Below are positions 19,519-28,266 of a stretch of 64,000 nucleotides of DNA, one piece after another. The stretch lies in assembly GCF_022695595.1 (NCBI RefSeq), contig NZ_CP074380.1:4810501-4874500 (forward strand), in the 5' to 3' direction. A program made the position numbers and the translations under genes. The DNA is from Streptomyces sp. MST-110588 (GTDB taxonomy: Bacteria > Actinomycetota > Actinomycetes > Streptomycetales > Streptomycetaceae). Under the pieces are notes generated by a model that worked only from the letters and a program-made list of their open reading frames with translations, did no database searches and was not told where the DNA came from. Position 1 is the stretch's first letter. Each line of letters opens with the position of its first letter.

Positions 19519-21255
19519 ATGAGCGCAACGGGGGCAATCGACGGAACGGGTGCGAGGGGCGCGCCCGGCGGTGGACCGTGGTGGTGGGAGCGGCGGCGCA
19601 GCGCGGTGCTGGACGTCTGCCTCGCGCTCGCCTCGACGGCGGAGTGCCTGTCGGAGGGCGCGGATTTCGCGGGCAAGGCAGGGCTGCCGACGGCGCTGGG
19701 GCTCGTGCTGGGCCTGCTCGTGGGCCCGGTGCTGCTGATGCGGCGGCGCTGGCCGATCGCGGTGGTGCTGGTCGCGATCGCGGTGACCCCGGCGCAGATG
19801 GGTGTGCTGCTGAGCGGCATCGGATTGTATTCGCTGGCGGCTTCGGACGTGCCGCGGCGGATCATCGGTCTGCTGTCGGGGATGTCGGTGGTCGGCACGT
19901 TGATCATCGCGTTCGTCACGCTGCGGCAGCACGTGGGTGCGGAGCCGGATTTCAATCCTCCGCAGTGGTTCGTGCCGGTCATGGCGGTGGCGGTGGGGCT
20001 GGTGGCCACGGCGCCGCCGGTGCTGTGGGGTCTTTACATAGGCGCTCGGCGCCGGCTGGTGGAGAGCCTGCGGGAGCGGGCGGACGGGCTGGAGCGGGAG
20101 CTGTCGCTGCTGGCGGACCGGGCCGAGGAGCGGGCGGAGTGGGCCCGTAACGAGGAGCGCACGCGGATCGCGCGCGAGATGCACGACGTGGTGGCGCACC
20201 GGGTGAGTCTGATGGTGGTGCATGCGGCGGCGTTGCAGGCGGTGGCGTTGAAGGATCCGCACAAGGCGTCGAAGAACGCGGCGCTGGTGGGGGACATGGG
20301 GCGGCAGGCGCTGACGGAGCTGCGGGAGATGCTGGGGGTGCTGCGGACGGCGGAGGGCGGTTCGGCGCGTACGGCGCCGCCGTCGGACGAGCCGGAGCGG
20401 CTGGCGGCGGTGGCGGCCAGGGTCAAGGCGGCACCGGCGGGGGCGTCGGCGGCGTCATCGGCGTCGGGGCGGGCGCCCGCGCAGGGGGTGCGGACGGCCG
20501 CGCGGTCGGGGGAGCCGGGGGCCGGGGCCGGTCCGGTCTCCGGGCCGGGTGCGGTGGCTGTGGTGGCCGTGGGGGTGGATCAGGACGCGGAAGGGCCGTA
20601 TCTGGCCGAGTTGGGGGAGCTTGTCGGGCAGTCCCGGGCGGCCGGGATGGCGGTGGAGCTGTTGGTGGAGGGTGAGGCGCGCGCCTGTCCGCCGGGGGTG
20701 GAGCAGACCGCGTACCGGGTGGTGCAGGAGGCGCTGACGAATGTGCACAAGCACGCTCCGGGCGCGTGGGCGCGGGTGCGGCTGGCGCACCGGCCGGGTG
20801 AGGTCGCCGTACAGGTGGAGAACGGTCCGTCGGCGCGTGGTGCGGCGGATGTGGGGCTGCCCAGCGGCGGGAACGGTCTGGTGGGGATGCGTGAGCGGGT
20901 GACCGGGCTCGGCGGGGTGTTCGTGTCGGGGCCGACGGAGGCGGGGGGTTTCCGGGTGTCGGCGGTGCTGCCGGGCCGTACGGAGGCGGAGTCTGGAGAG
21001 TTGCAGCCCGGGGAGTTGGAACGTACGGCTCCGGAACGTACGGCCGCGGAGCGTACGGCCGCGGCTCCTGTGGACGCGGACTCGGCTCGTACGGATTCAG
21101 CGCCTATGGGTTCGAACCACACGGATTCGGTGCGTACGGGGCAGGACGGGAACGAATCGGTCGACGGTCTTATCCCGTCCCCCGGCCCCGCCAGTTCCCC
21201 CGGTCCTGCCGATTCCGCCCGTTCCGCCGGCCCCGTCAGCCGGGTGTCGCGCTGA
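19519..21255 (+). CDS. NarL-type sensor histidine kinase, no adjacent response regulator
   Basis: The protein has about 578 residues. Four to five transmembrane helices lie in the first 170 residues. A coiled coil follows (RRRLVESLRERADGLERELSLLADRAEER). The HisKA_3 motif REMHDVVAHRVSLMVVHAAALQ holds the phospho-His. After a 70-residue Ala/Gly linker come the ATPase boxes RVVQEALTNVHKHA and GGNGLVGMRERVTGLGG. The C-terminal 90 residues are a disordered Arg-Thr/Ser/Pro tail with ERTA repeats. ATG 19519 gives the natural start; GTG 19495 is an alternative and neither has a good ribosome site. No regulator gene is adjacent. The 3' end overlaps the convergent SUKH-3 gene by 20 bp. Confidence 0.88.
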   Translation: MSATGAIDGTGARGAPGGGPWWWERRRSAVLDVCLALASTAECLSEGADFAGKAGLPTALGLVLGLLVGPVLLMRRRWPIAVVLVAIAVTPAQMGVLLSGIGLYSLAASDVPRRIIGLLSGMSVVGTLIIAFVTLRQHVGAEPDFNPPQWFVPVMAVAVGLVATAPPVLWGLYIGARRRLVESLRERADGLERELSLLADRAEERAEWARNEERTRIAREMHDVVAHRVSLMVVHAAALQAVALKDPHKASKNAALVGDMGRQALTELREMLGVLRTAEGGSARTAPPSDEPERLAAVAARVKAAPAGASAASSASGRAPAQGVRTAARSGEPGAGAGPVSGPGAVAVVAVGVDQDAEGPYLAELGELVGQSRAAGMAVELLVEGEARACPPGVEQTAYRVVQEALTNVHKHAPGAWARVRLAHRPGEVAVQVENGPSARGAADVGLPSGGNGLVGMRERVTGLGGVFVSGPTEAGGFRVSAVLPGRTEAESGELQPGELERTAPERTAAERTAAAPVDADSARTDSAPMGSNHTDSVRTGQDGNESVDGLIPSPGPASSPGPADSARSAGPVSRVSR

Positions 21256-21769
21256 GCCGGGCCGGCCGGCCGCCCAGGACGAGTGTGCCCAGGGCCTGGT
21301 CGAGGTCGTGTCCCAGGAACCAGTCCCCGGTGTGGTCGAGGCTGTAGACCCGGCCTTCGGTGTCGATGGCGAGTACGGCCTGTCCGCCGGTCTCCTGTCC
21401 GAGCGGGGCGACGTCCGTCTCCAGGGCGCGCCCGAGGTCGCCGAGTGTGCGGGCGAGGTGCAGGCCGTGCAGCGGGTCGACGGTGAAGGGGGTGGGGGCG
21501 ATGTGCCGTCCGGGACCGGTGGGGACGATGTCCAGGCCGCCGAATTCGGCCCAGGCTTCGACGGCGGCGGGGAAGACGGTGTGCCGGTGCCCGGCGGGGG
21601 AGGCGTGGGCGCGCAGGGCGTCGGCCCAGCGTTCGGCCTGTTTGATGTCCCAGCGGCCGGGGCGCCAGCCGGCGTCGCGCAGCGCGGCGTCGACGGCGAC
21701 GGGGAAGCGGGTGGCCGAGGTGCGGTCGTAGGAGTCGTAGGACGGGGCGGTGGGGGCGGTGGGGGGCAT
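21236..21769 (-). CDS. SUKH-3 family immunity-type protein
   Basis: The 177-residue protein matches the SUKH-3 pattern: DAGWRPGRWDIKQAERWAD, HTVFPAAVEAWAEFGGLDI, GRHIAPTPFTVDP, VAPLGQETGGQAVLAIDTEGRVYSL, and a final ALGTLVLGG. SUKH proteins are beta-rich domains best known as immunity proteins that neutralise nuclease or deaminase toxins by direct binding. Its ATG is 37 bp after the stop of a YwqJ-like deaminase gene, so the pair reads as a toxin-like/immunity-like operon. No signal peptide is present, so it acts in the cytoplasm. Confidence 0.88.
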   Translation of the reverse strand: MPPTAPTAPSYDSYDRTSATRFPVAVDAALRDAGWRPGRWDIKQAERWADALRAHASPAGHRHTVFPAAVEAWAEFGGLDIVPTGPGRHIAPTPFTVDPLHGLHLARTLGDLGRALETDVAPLGQETGGQAVLAIDTEGRVYSLDHTGDWFLGHDLDQALGTLVLGGRPARLSATPG

Positions 21770-21806
21770 GGTCGTGGTCAGTTCCCTGTTTTCCCTGTCG
21801 GTTACG

Positions 21807-22316
21807 TCAGTTCCCTGCGGGTGTGCCGATGGGCATGACGCCGAAGAAGGCGAGGAGCGCGTCGCAGGAGCGGCAGGGCGGGGCGTAGCTGCCGTGCCGG
21901 GGGTCGCCGTCCTCGCGGATGTGCCGTGCGGTGATTTTCGAGTGCTTCAGGGAGCGGCGGGCCTCACCGTTGGTCAGCGGCTTGCGGGAGGCGCGTTTGC
22001 CGCGGTTGGCCTCGACGGCGGTCAGGTGCCGGGAGAGCAGTACGGCTTCGGGGCAGCGGCCGGTGAAGCGTTCGCGCTGGGCGGTGGGGAGGGTGTCCAG
22101 GAAGTCCTGGACGAGGGGGTGGAGGGCCGGGGGCTGTTCGGCTTTGCTCGCGGTGCTGGTGAGGGTCTTGCCGCGTACGGAGAGGGCGGCGCCGACGGTG
22201 GGGAGGATGCCGTCGCGGCGGTGGAGCAGGGCGGGCGGCCGGTCGTCGCCCGCGGTGCCGCTCCAGCCGACGCGGGGGTCTCCGGTGGCGGTGGACTGGT
22301 CAGTGGTCGTGTGCAT
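21807..22316 (-). CDS. YwqJ-like deaminase-fold protein
   Basis: The 169-residue protein ends in a deaminase-type domain. GRCPEAVLLSRHL gives the zinc-ligand/catalytic pair Cys88-x-Glu90, and APPCRSCDALLAFFG gives Cys148 and Cys151. This C-x-E plus P-C-x-x-C layout is that of the YwqJ branch of polymorphic-toxin deaminases. The first 60 residues are variable. No secretion signal, PT-HINT, RHS or WXG segment is seen, so if it is an effector it is not packaged as a classic secreted toxin. AGGGAAAG precedes ATG 22316. It is co-directional with the SUKH-3 gene and divergent from a WHH/SUKH gene. The substrate (base, nucleotide or nucleic acid) is unknown. Confidence 0.83.
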   Translation of the reverse strand: MHTTTDQSTATGDPRVGWSGTAGDDRPPALLHRRDGILPTVGAALSVRGKTLTSTASKAEQPPALHPLVQDFLDTLPTAQRERFTGRCPEAVLLSRHLTAVEANRGKRASRKPLTNGEARRSLKHSKITARHIREDGDPRHGSYAPPCRSCDALLAFFGVMPIGTPAGN

Positions 22317-22751
22317 GGTCGCGCTTTCCCTCCCCGTGTCCCCGAGTCGCTGGGGTCCCCCGACAAGGGTAGGGGGAGGCTCAGCCTGCCAAATGTGCCG
22401 GGTGTCGCGGAAGTCGGGTGTGCTGTCAGGGACGTCACGGTCGTGAGTGTTCTGTTCCCGGTGACGCGGGGCGGGATGCGGCGTGCGGGCGTGAGCCGGC
22501 GGCGGCGCGGTTGACGCGCGGCGGTGGTGCGGTGGCGGTGTGATGGCGGCGCGGCGGTGGTGCGGCGGTTCGGCGGGAGGGGGGTACGGGGCCGGGGCGG
22601 TGCGCCGGTACGGCGTCGTACGCGTCCAAAGCCGCCGCCCCCGGTGTCGCCCGGGCGCCGGCCCGGTACCGCGGTACGGAGCTTGGCCAGCCCTGTTGCG
22701 GCACGGCATAGGCTGTGCGCAGTAGCCAGATTCAGCCAGGGGGCAACCGCC
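22317..22751. promoter_or_regulatory. Divergent intergenic region of the deaminase/SUKH cluster
   Basis: This region holds the promoters of both arms. A TAGGCT -10-like hexamer near 22709 lies about 40 bp before the WHH/SUKH start. The segment 22380-22700 is dominated by GGTGGTGCGG-like words and has several short open frames without family features. I see no clear operator. Confidence 0.4.
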
Positions 22752-23759
22752 ATGACGACAGGTCCGACAGGGCTGGGGGCACCTCCCAGCCGCCAGGCCG
22801 GGGGACATGCCGCGCCGCCGAACTCGGCCTACGCCGGTCAGGCCGTGCATTTCCCGGACCCGGTCCGGGCCGCACGCCATCCCAGGGGCGTACGGGTGGA
22901 CGCCGACGGTTTTCCGGACTTCTCGCCGTACGCGCGGGCGGCGGCCGAGATCGCGGAGCCCCCGGAGGGCTTCGGCATCGATGAGCTGCGGCTGACGGAT
23001 TACGTCTCGGCCAACGCGGCGCTGCACGCGCAGGGGCACGAGCTGTGGGAGGACGTGCCGCCGGTGGCCACGCCGCACGGCTGGACCTGGCACCACGTGG
23101 CGGGTACGCGGCGTATGGAGCTGGTGCCGGTCGAGGTCAAGGCGCTGTTGCGGCATCACGGCGGGCTGGCGACGGCGGCCGTGGAGCACGACAAGCGCGG
23201 TACGCGGCCCTTGCAGGAGACCCGGCCGGCGCATTTCGGGCTGCCGCACCGGGACGTGTCGGTGCCGGAGGAGCAGGTGGCGCAGGCGGAGGAGGCGCTG
23301 GGGTACCGGCTGCCGGGCGCGTACCGCTCCTTTTTGAAGGCGGCGGGCGGGTGCGCGCCGGTGGGCGCGGCGCTCGACGCGGAGCTGGGGCTGCTGGTGG
23401 ACCAGCCGTTCTTCACGGTGCGGGACGAGGCGGCGGTCAACGATCTGGTGTACGTCAACAAGTGTCTGCGGGACCACTTCACCAAGGACTACCTGGGTGT
23501 GGGGTTCGTGCAGGGCGGCGTGCTCGCGGTGAAGGTCAGGGGCGAGGCGGTCGGGTCGGTCTGGTTCTGCCCGTACGACGACGCCCGTGACCGGGACGGC
23601 TGGACGGTCCAGGAGCGGGTGGAGCGGCTGCTGTTGCCGTGCGGCGAGGACTTCGACGACTTCCTCCTGCGGCTGGCGGGCAATCCGCCGGAGCTGGAGA
23701 CGGTGGCGAACTTGATGGTGGACGGCGGCTTCGCGCGCGCCGTTCCGGTGGAGGGGTGA
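22752..23759 (+). CDS. WHH-type HNH nuclease domain fused to a SUKH-1 (SMI1/KNR4) domain
   Basis: The protein has 335 residues. Residues about 45-150 resemble the WHH branch of HNH/ENDO VII toxin nucleases: DADGFPDFSPYA, LTDYVSANAALH, then GWTWHHVAGTRRMELVPVEV with the Trp-His-His at 113-115, and LLRHHGG. Residues about 171-335 form a SMI1/KNR4 (SUKH-1) domain: EEALGYRLPGAYRSFLKAAGG, then GVGFVQGG and LLLPCGEDFDDFLLRLAG. Having effector-type and immunity-type domains in one chain is notable. ATG 22752 follows AGGGGG. Only 6 bp separate its stop from the next gene, so the two are translationally coupled. No signal peptide is present; it should be cytoplasmic. Confidence 0.82.
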   Translation: MTTGPTGLGAPPSRQAGGHAAPPNSAYAGQAVHFPDPVRAARHPRGVRVDADGFPDFSPYARAAAEIAEPPEGFGIDELRLTDYVSANAALHAQGHELWEDVPPVATPHGWTWHHVAGTRRMELVPVEVKALLRHHGGLATAAVEHDKRGTRPLQETRPAHFGLPHRDVSVPEEQVAQAEEALGYRLPGAYRSFLKAAGGCAPVGAALDAELGLLVDQPFFTVRDEAAVNDLVYVNKCLRDHFTKDYLGVGFVQGGVLAVKVRGEAVGSVWFCPYDDARDRDGWTVQERVERLLLPCGEDFDDFLLRLAGNPPELETVANLMVDGGFARAVPVEG

Positions 23760-23765
23760 GGCGCG

Positions 23766-26700
23766 GTGGTGACGTTCGCGCAGGCGCAGGAGCGTGCGGA
23801 GCGCTGGATCAACGGCGATGTGCCCGCGCCGCTCCACCGTGAGGTGCGGGTACGGGAATTCGACCTGGGCTTCGTGGCCTGGGCGGAGGACCGCGAGGAC
23901 GGGCCGGCGACGGGCTCGGCATCCGATGAACAAGGTCCGGGCCGAGGCGGAGCGCAGCACAGCGGCGGCCGGGTCCGGCTGGTGATCGCGCGGGACAGCG
24001 GCGAGACGACGCTGTGGCCGGGGCTTCCGGTGGGTGAGGTCATCCGCCGGTACGAGGAGGAGTACGGCATGGCGCGGGACGCCTCGTACGGGGCGGCCGG
24101 GCCGCCGCAGCGCATCGACCTGGAGGCGACGTCCTTCCTGCTGACGCCGCCGGAGTGGCTTCAGGAGGCGGCGGACACGATCGGGCGGGGGGACCGGCTG
24201 GCGGTGCGGGACGCGCGAGGGGCCGAGGGGGCCGGGGGCGGATCTCCGGCGGCCGGCGCGGCCGGTGCTGCTGACGCCGGTTCTGACGCCGGTACGGGCG
24301 CGAGTACGGGCACGGGTGCCGGTGCGAGTACGGGTGCCGGTGCGGGTGCCGGTGCTGCTCCTGCCGGGCCCCCGGTGTCCGCGGACGCCACCCCTTGGGC
24401 CGGTACGGACACCAGCGGGGCCGGTGACGAGGACCGTTCGGTGGGGCTGCCCGCCACGGTCTTCGCGCCGCCGCTCACCGGGTTCGACGAGGAGGACACC
24501 CCGCCGCCCCGTGCGCGGGCCGAGGCGAAGACCGAATTCCTCGCGGGCGGCAGCCAGTTGCCGCGTACGACCATCGCGCCGGCGATCGAGGACCCGGCCG
24601 CGGGCGGGCCGGGTTCCGCCGGCCCGGGCGGGAGCGTGGCACCGCCGCCCATGCCGCCGGCACCGCCGGGCCCGCCCGCCGCGCGCGGCCTGAACGACCT
24701 GCCGCCGCCGTCGGGTCCCCCGGTCGCGGACGTGCCGCCGCCACCCGCCGTGTCCGGCGGTCCGGGCACGCCTGGCCAGGGCGTTCCGGCCGCCCCGCCC
24801 GCGCCGCCCCGCGGTGGTGTGCACGCCGCGGCCACCATGCTCGCGGACGGCTCCTCGCTGCCCGGCAACGCGGGCAATACGGGCAACGCCGGTAGTGCGG
24901 ACGCGACAGGTGCAGGCGCAGGTGCAGGTACCGGCGCAGGCGCGGGGACCCGGCCGGGTACCGCGGGTGGTCCGCCCGTGCCGCCTCCCGGTGTGCCCGG
25001 TACGCCGCGCGGTGCGGCGCGTCCGGGTGCCGCAAAGGTCGCCGGCGAGCCGACAGGCCGGGCGTCCGCGCGGGCCGGCGGCCCCGTACCCCCGCCGCCC
25101 GCGCCCGCTCCCGCGCCGTCCCCGACCGGCCCCGGTGTTCCGGGCGCGCCGGCCGGCGGGTACGTACCGACGCAGCTCGTCTCGCAGTTGAACCCCGACG
25201 AGCTGGACCTCAGCGCCGTGGACGGCCCCGTCACGCCGGACGCCTCCGGCACACCGGACGCGGGTACGGATTCGGGCCCGGGTGTGGACGCAGGCGCCGG
25301 TACGGGCCCGGGTACGGGTACGTCGCCAGCTCCCGGAGGCGGTGCTGCGCCGCGCGGCGGTGTGCACGCCGCCGCGACCATGCTGGCCTCCGGTGCCGCG
25401 CTGTCCGGTGACGCGGGCGGATCCGGTGGTCCCGGCGGACCCGGTGGCCCCGGCGTTCCCGCGCCGCCCGCTCCGCCCGGCGCGCCCAGGTCCGGCGGTC
25501 CGGCGGCCCCGCCGCCTCCCCCGCCCCGCCCGTCGGCGGCCCCGGTGCTTCCCCCGGCCCCGGTGGCTCCGGGGGGCCTGGTGGCGCCGGTGGTCCCGGC
25601 GGCCCGGGCCGAGCGGCCGGCGGCGGCGTGCACGCCGCGGCCACCATGCTCGCCTCCGGCGCGATCGGCCCCGGCGGACCGGCCGGCCCCGGCCTGGCAC
25701 CCCGGCCGCCCCGCCCGGCGTCCCAGGGCCCGGACCCGGCCCCGGTTCCGGCGGGTACGGCTATCCGCAGGCCCCGGCCGGCCAGCCGACCGTGGGCCCC
25801 GGCTACATGGCCGTACTGAGCTATCGCGCGCCCGACGGCTCGGAGCAGAAGATCGTCCGCCGCTCCGCGCCCGGCACCCCGCACCCCGAGTGGCAGTTGC
25901 TGCACGAGCTGCGCGGCATGAACGTGCCGCCGCAGCAGGTGCTGGAGCTCCACACCGAGCTGGAGTCCTGTGACCTGCCGGGCGGTTACTGCGCCCGTAT
26001 GGTGCGCGAGACCTGGCCGCAGGTCCGTATCAGCCACACGGCCGCGTACGGGAAGGACCATGCCTCGCGGCAGCGCGGGGTGGGCCATCTCATCGAACAC
26101 CAAGGGGAGTTGCACCAGGTCGCGGACGGGCCCGCGCGCCCGGCGCCGGTGCGCGCGCCGCTGCCGCACCCCTCCCAGGTGCAGCAGATCCCGCCGGTGC
26201 CGCCGCAGGCGATCGGGCAGGAGCTGGAGCAGGCGTTCGGCCCGCAGGGGATCTTCCGTTTCGACCAGCGGGCGGTCTCGCGGCAGGGTGTGCCGGACGT
26301 GGTGGCGCAGACCCTGGTGTGGGCCGGTCTGCCGGTCGACTTCGGGCCGTTCTTCTGGGCACAGGCGCAGCCGGGGCGGCCGGTGCCGACACTGGCCGAG
26401 CTGGCGTCGGAGCGGCGGGTGCAGCCGGCCGTCGACGCGGGGTCCTACCTGGTCATGGGCAACGACTTCGGCCGGCAGCTCTGTGTCCAGTACGGGACCG
26501 CGCACATCGTGGCGGTTCCCTTGGAGGCGGGGCCGGGCGGACAGCCCGTGCCGCCGCAGTTCGTCAACAGCGGACTGCCGGAGTTCGTACGGTCGCTGGC
26601 GATGCTGGGCCGGATGTGGCGGCTGCGGTACGGGCTGACGCCGGAGCAGGCGGGGCGCTGGACCGTCGATTTCCAGGCGCAGCTCGTGGCACTGGACCCG

Positions 26701-26769
26701 CCCGCGCTCGGTTCGCCGGAGACGTGGTGGTCGGTGCTGCTGGAACAGATGTGGGACGGACTGCTGTAG
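23766..26769 (+). pseudogene. Large deaminase + SUKH-4 protein with Pro/Gly linker, frameshifted twice
   Basis: Three frames join into one protein of about 1000 residues. An N-terminal domain of about 140 residues (ERAERWINGDVPAP, VREFDLGFVAWAEDRE, VIRRYEEEYGM) looks Imm35/YrhB-like, tentatively. A linker of about 500 residues rich in Pro, Gly and Ala follows, holding three copies of GGVHAAATMLA. A deaminase-type domain then shows PHPEWQLLHELRGM (His-x-Glu) and LHTELESCDLPGGYCARM (Cys pair). The C terminus from about 26190 is SUKH-4 (AFGPQGIFRFDQRAVS, VWAGLPVDFGPFFWA). The frame changes at about 25517-25530 and again at about 25693; one added C at each restores continuity. The start is GTG 23766, coupled to the upstream WHH/SUKH gene. 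Confidence 0.8.
24810..25660 (+). repeat. Three spaced copies of a GGVHAAATML peptide module
   Basis: The copies are encoded at 24810-24851, 25353-25394 and 25619-25660. The consensus is [RG]GGVHAAATMLA[SD]G, identical over ten residues, whereas the flanking Pro/Gly/Ala linker is not conserved. The third copy sits in the shifted frame between the two frameshifts and is what shows the intended frame there. Confidence 0.85.
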
Positions 26770-26865
26770 CACCTCGGCGCTGAGGAGTGGCGTACGTCCG
26801 CGGCCGGTCACCCGTACGGCCCGGACGTACGCGCCGTGCGTACGGTGCGCCACGAGCATGCCTGT

Positions 26866-28158
26866 ATGGGCCAGCCCCCACCGTCACCCTCACCGCCTTC
26901 CGAACCCTCACAGGACCCGGACCCGGTCCCGGCCTGCGCCCCGGACCCGGGCCTGGAACCAGCCGATTCCCCGGAACCGCCCGATTCCCCGGATCCGCCC
27001 GATTCTCCGGAACCGGCGGATCCACCGAAATCCGCCGACCCGCCGGAACCGGCCGGCCCACCCGCTCCGCCGCCATCCCCGCCACCGTCCCCGGCCTCCA
27101 CCACCACCCTCTACCGCGCCCGCCGCCGCCTCTCCCGCCGCACCTGCCATACCTCCCGTACCCCCCGTACAAGGCGTCCCCGGCGCCCCCGCCGCCTCTC
27201 CTGGCCCCGGCGCATCCTGCTCGCCCTCCTGACCCTGGTGGTCCTCGTCGCGGCCGGTGGCGCGGCCCTGTACTTCTGGGCCGGGAAGCAGGTGCGGCGC
27301 ACGGACGCGATCGCCGCCGGCTACTCCGGCCGGCCGTCGCCCGGCAAGGGCACGAACTGGCTGCTGGTCGGTTCGGACAGCCGCAAGGACCTCACCCCCG
27401 AGCAGCGGCGGAAGCTGCACGTCGGCAACGACGAGGGGCTGAACACGGACACGATCATGCTGCTGCACCACGGCGGGCACGGTCCGTACCTGGTCAGCCT
27501 GCCCCGGGACAGCTACGTGCAGGTGCCCGGCCACGGCAAGGGAAAGATCAACGCGGCGTTCGCGGACGGCGGTCCGCGCCTCCTGACCCGTACGGTGGAG
27601 GAGGCGACGGGGCTGCGGGTCGACCACTACGCGGAGGTGGACTTCCCCGGCTTCGTCGCTCTCGTCGACGCGCTGGGCGGGGTGCGGCTGTGTCTGGACA
27701 AGCCGTTGAAGGACGAGAAGGCCGGGGCGGACTTCCGGGCCGGCTGTCAGCGGATGGACGGGGTGCGGGCGCTGGCGTACGTACGGTCCCGCTACACCGA
27801 TCCGGACGGGGACCTGGGGCGGGTCAGGCGTCAGCGGCGGCTCGTCGGCGCGGTGGCGGACGCGATGCTCGGGCCCGGGGTGGTCCTCAATCCCCTCCGG
27901 CTCCGGTCGGTGCTGGACGCCGCGCTGTCCGCGGTGACGGTGGACGGCGGTACGGGCGTGGGGGATCTGGTGACGCTGGGCCGGTCGGCGAAGGAGGTCG
28001 CCGGCGGTGGCGGGAAAGCGCTGACCGTTCCGGTCGCCAACCCCGGTGTCACCATGGGGGACCTGGGTGATGTCCTGGTCTGGGACGAGCGGGAGGCGCG
28101 GCGGCTCTTCGAGGCGCTTCGCGAGGATGGCTCGATTCCGACTTCTGCTAACAATTGA
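26866..28158 (+). CDS. LytR-CpsA-Psr (LCP) family wall-polymer ligase
   Basis: The protein has 430 residues. A disordered Pro/Asp/Ser/Glu region (residues about 1-85) is built of short PDSPEP-like repeats. An Arg-rich stretch follows, then a transmembrane helix (ILLALLTLVVLVAAGGAAL), then the extracellular LCP domain. The domain has NWLLVGSDSR, NTDTIMLLHHGG, LVSLPRDSYVQVPGHGKGKINAAF, VDALGGVRLCLDKP and ALAYVRSRYTDPDGDLGRVRRQ. The Asp and Arg residues of these motifs bind the lipid-linked polymer phosphate. LCP enzymes attach teichoic-acid-like polymers to peptidoglycan. ATG 26866 is preferred over GTG 26836, which would add an unlikely tail. It lies 96 bp after the SUKH-4 gene and probably is independent of it. 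Confidence 0.92.
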   Translation: MGQPPPSPSPPSEPSQDPDPVPACAPDPGLEPADSPEPPDSPDPPDSPEPADPPKSADPPEPAGPPAPPPSPPPSPASTTTLYRARRRLSRRTCHTSRTPRTRRPRRPRRLSWPRRILLALLTLVVLVAAGGAALYFWAGKQVRRTDAIAAGYSGRPSPGKGTNWLLVGSDSRKDLTPEQRRKLHVGNDEGLNTDTIMLLHHGGHGPYLVSLPRDSYVQVPGHGKGKINAAFADGGPRLLTRTVEEATGLRVDHYAEVDFPGFVALVDALGGVRLCLDKPLKDEKAGADFRAGCQRMDGVRALAYVRSRYTDPDGDLGRVRRQRRLVGAVADAMLGPGVVLNPLRLRSVLDAALSAVTVDGGTGVGDLVTLGRSAKEVAGGGGKALTVPVANPGVTMGDLGDVLVWDEREARRLFEALREDGSIPTSANN

Positions 28159-28266
28159 CGCATCCTGGAGCATGGGAAGGGACGGAGTGTCGCGTTACAA
28201 CCGCTTCGCAGCGATCGAGAAAGATGTGCGCGGAAGGGCGTGGCACGTCGGAGAGGGGCTTGAGGG

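Noticed and set aside
22435..22704. Short frames in the divergent cluster intergenic region
   Set aside because: Low-complexity Arg/Pro/Ala content and no start signals.
24265..25660. GC-rich near-repeats in the linker as a possible CRISPR array
   Set aside because: Repeats are irregular, in-frame coding and separated by unequal distances; no spacer structure.
21807..25700. Very long minus-strand open frame under the SUKH cluster
   Set aside because: Arg/Gly/Ala-rich shadow of the plus-strand genes; only its last 169 codons (deaminase) are real.
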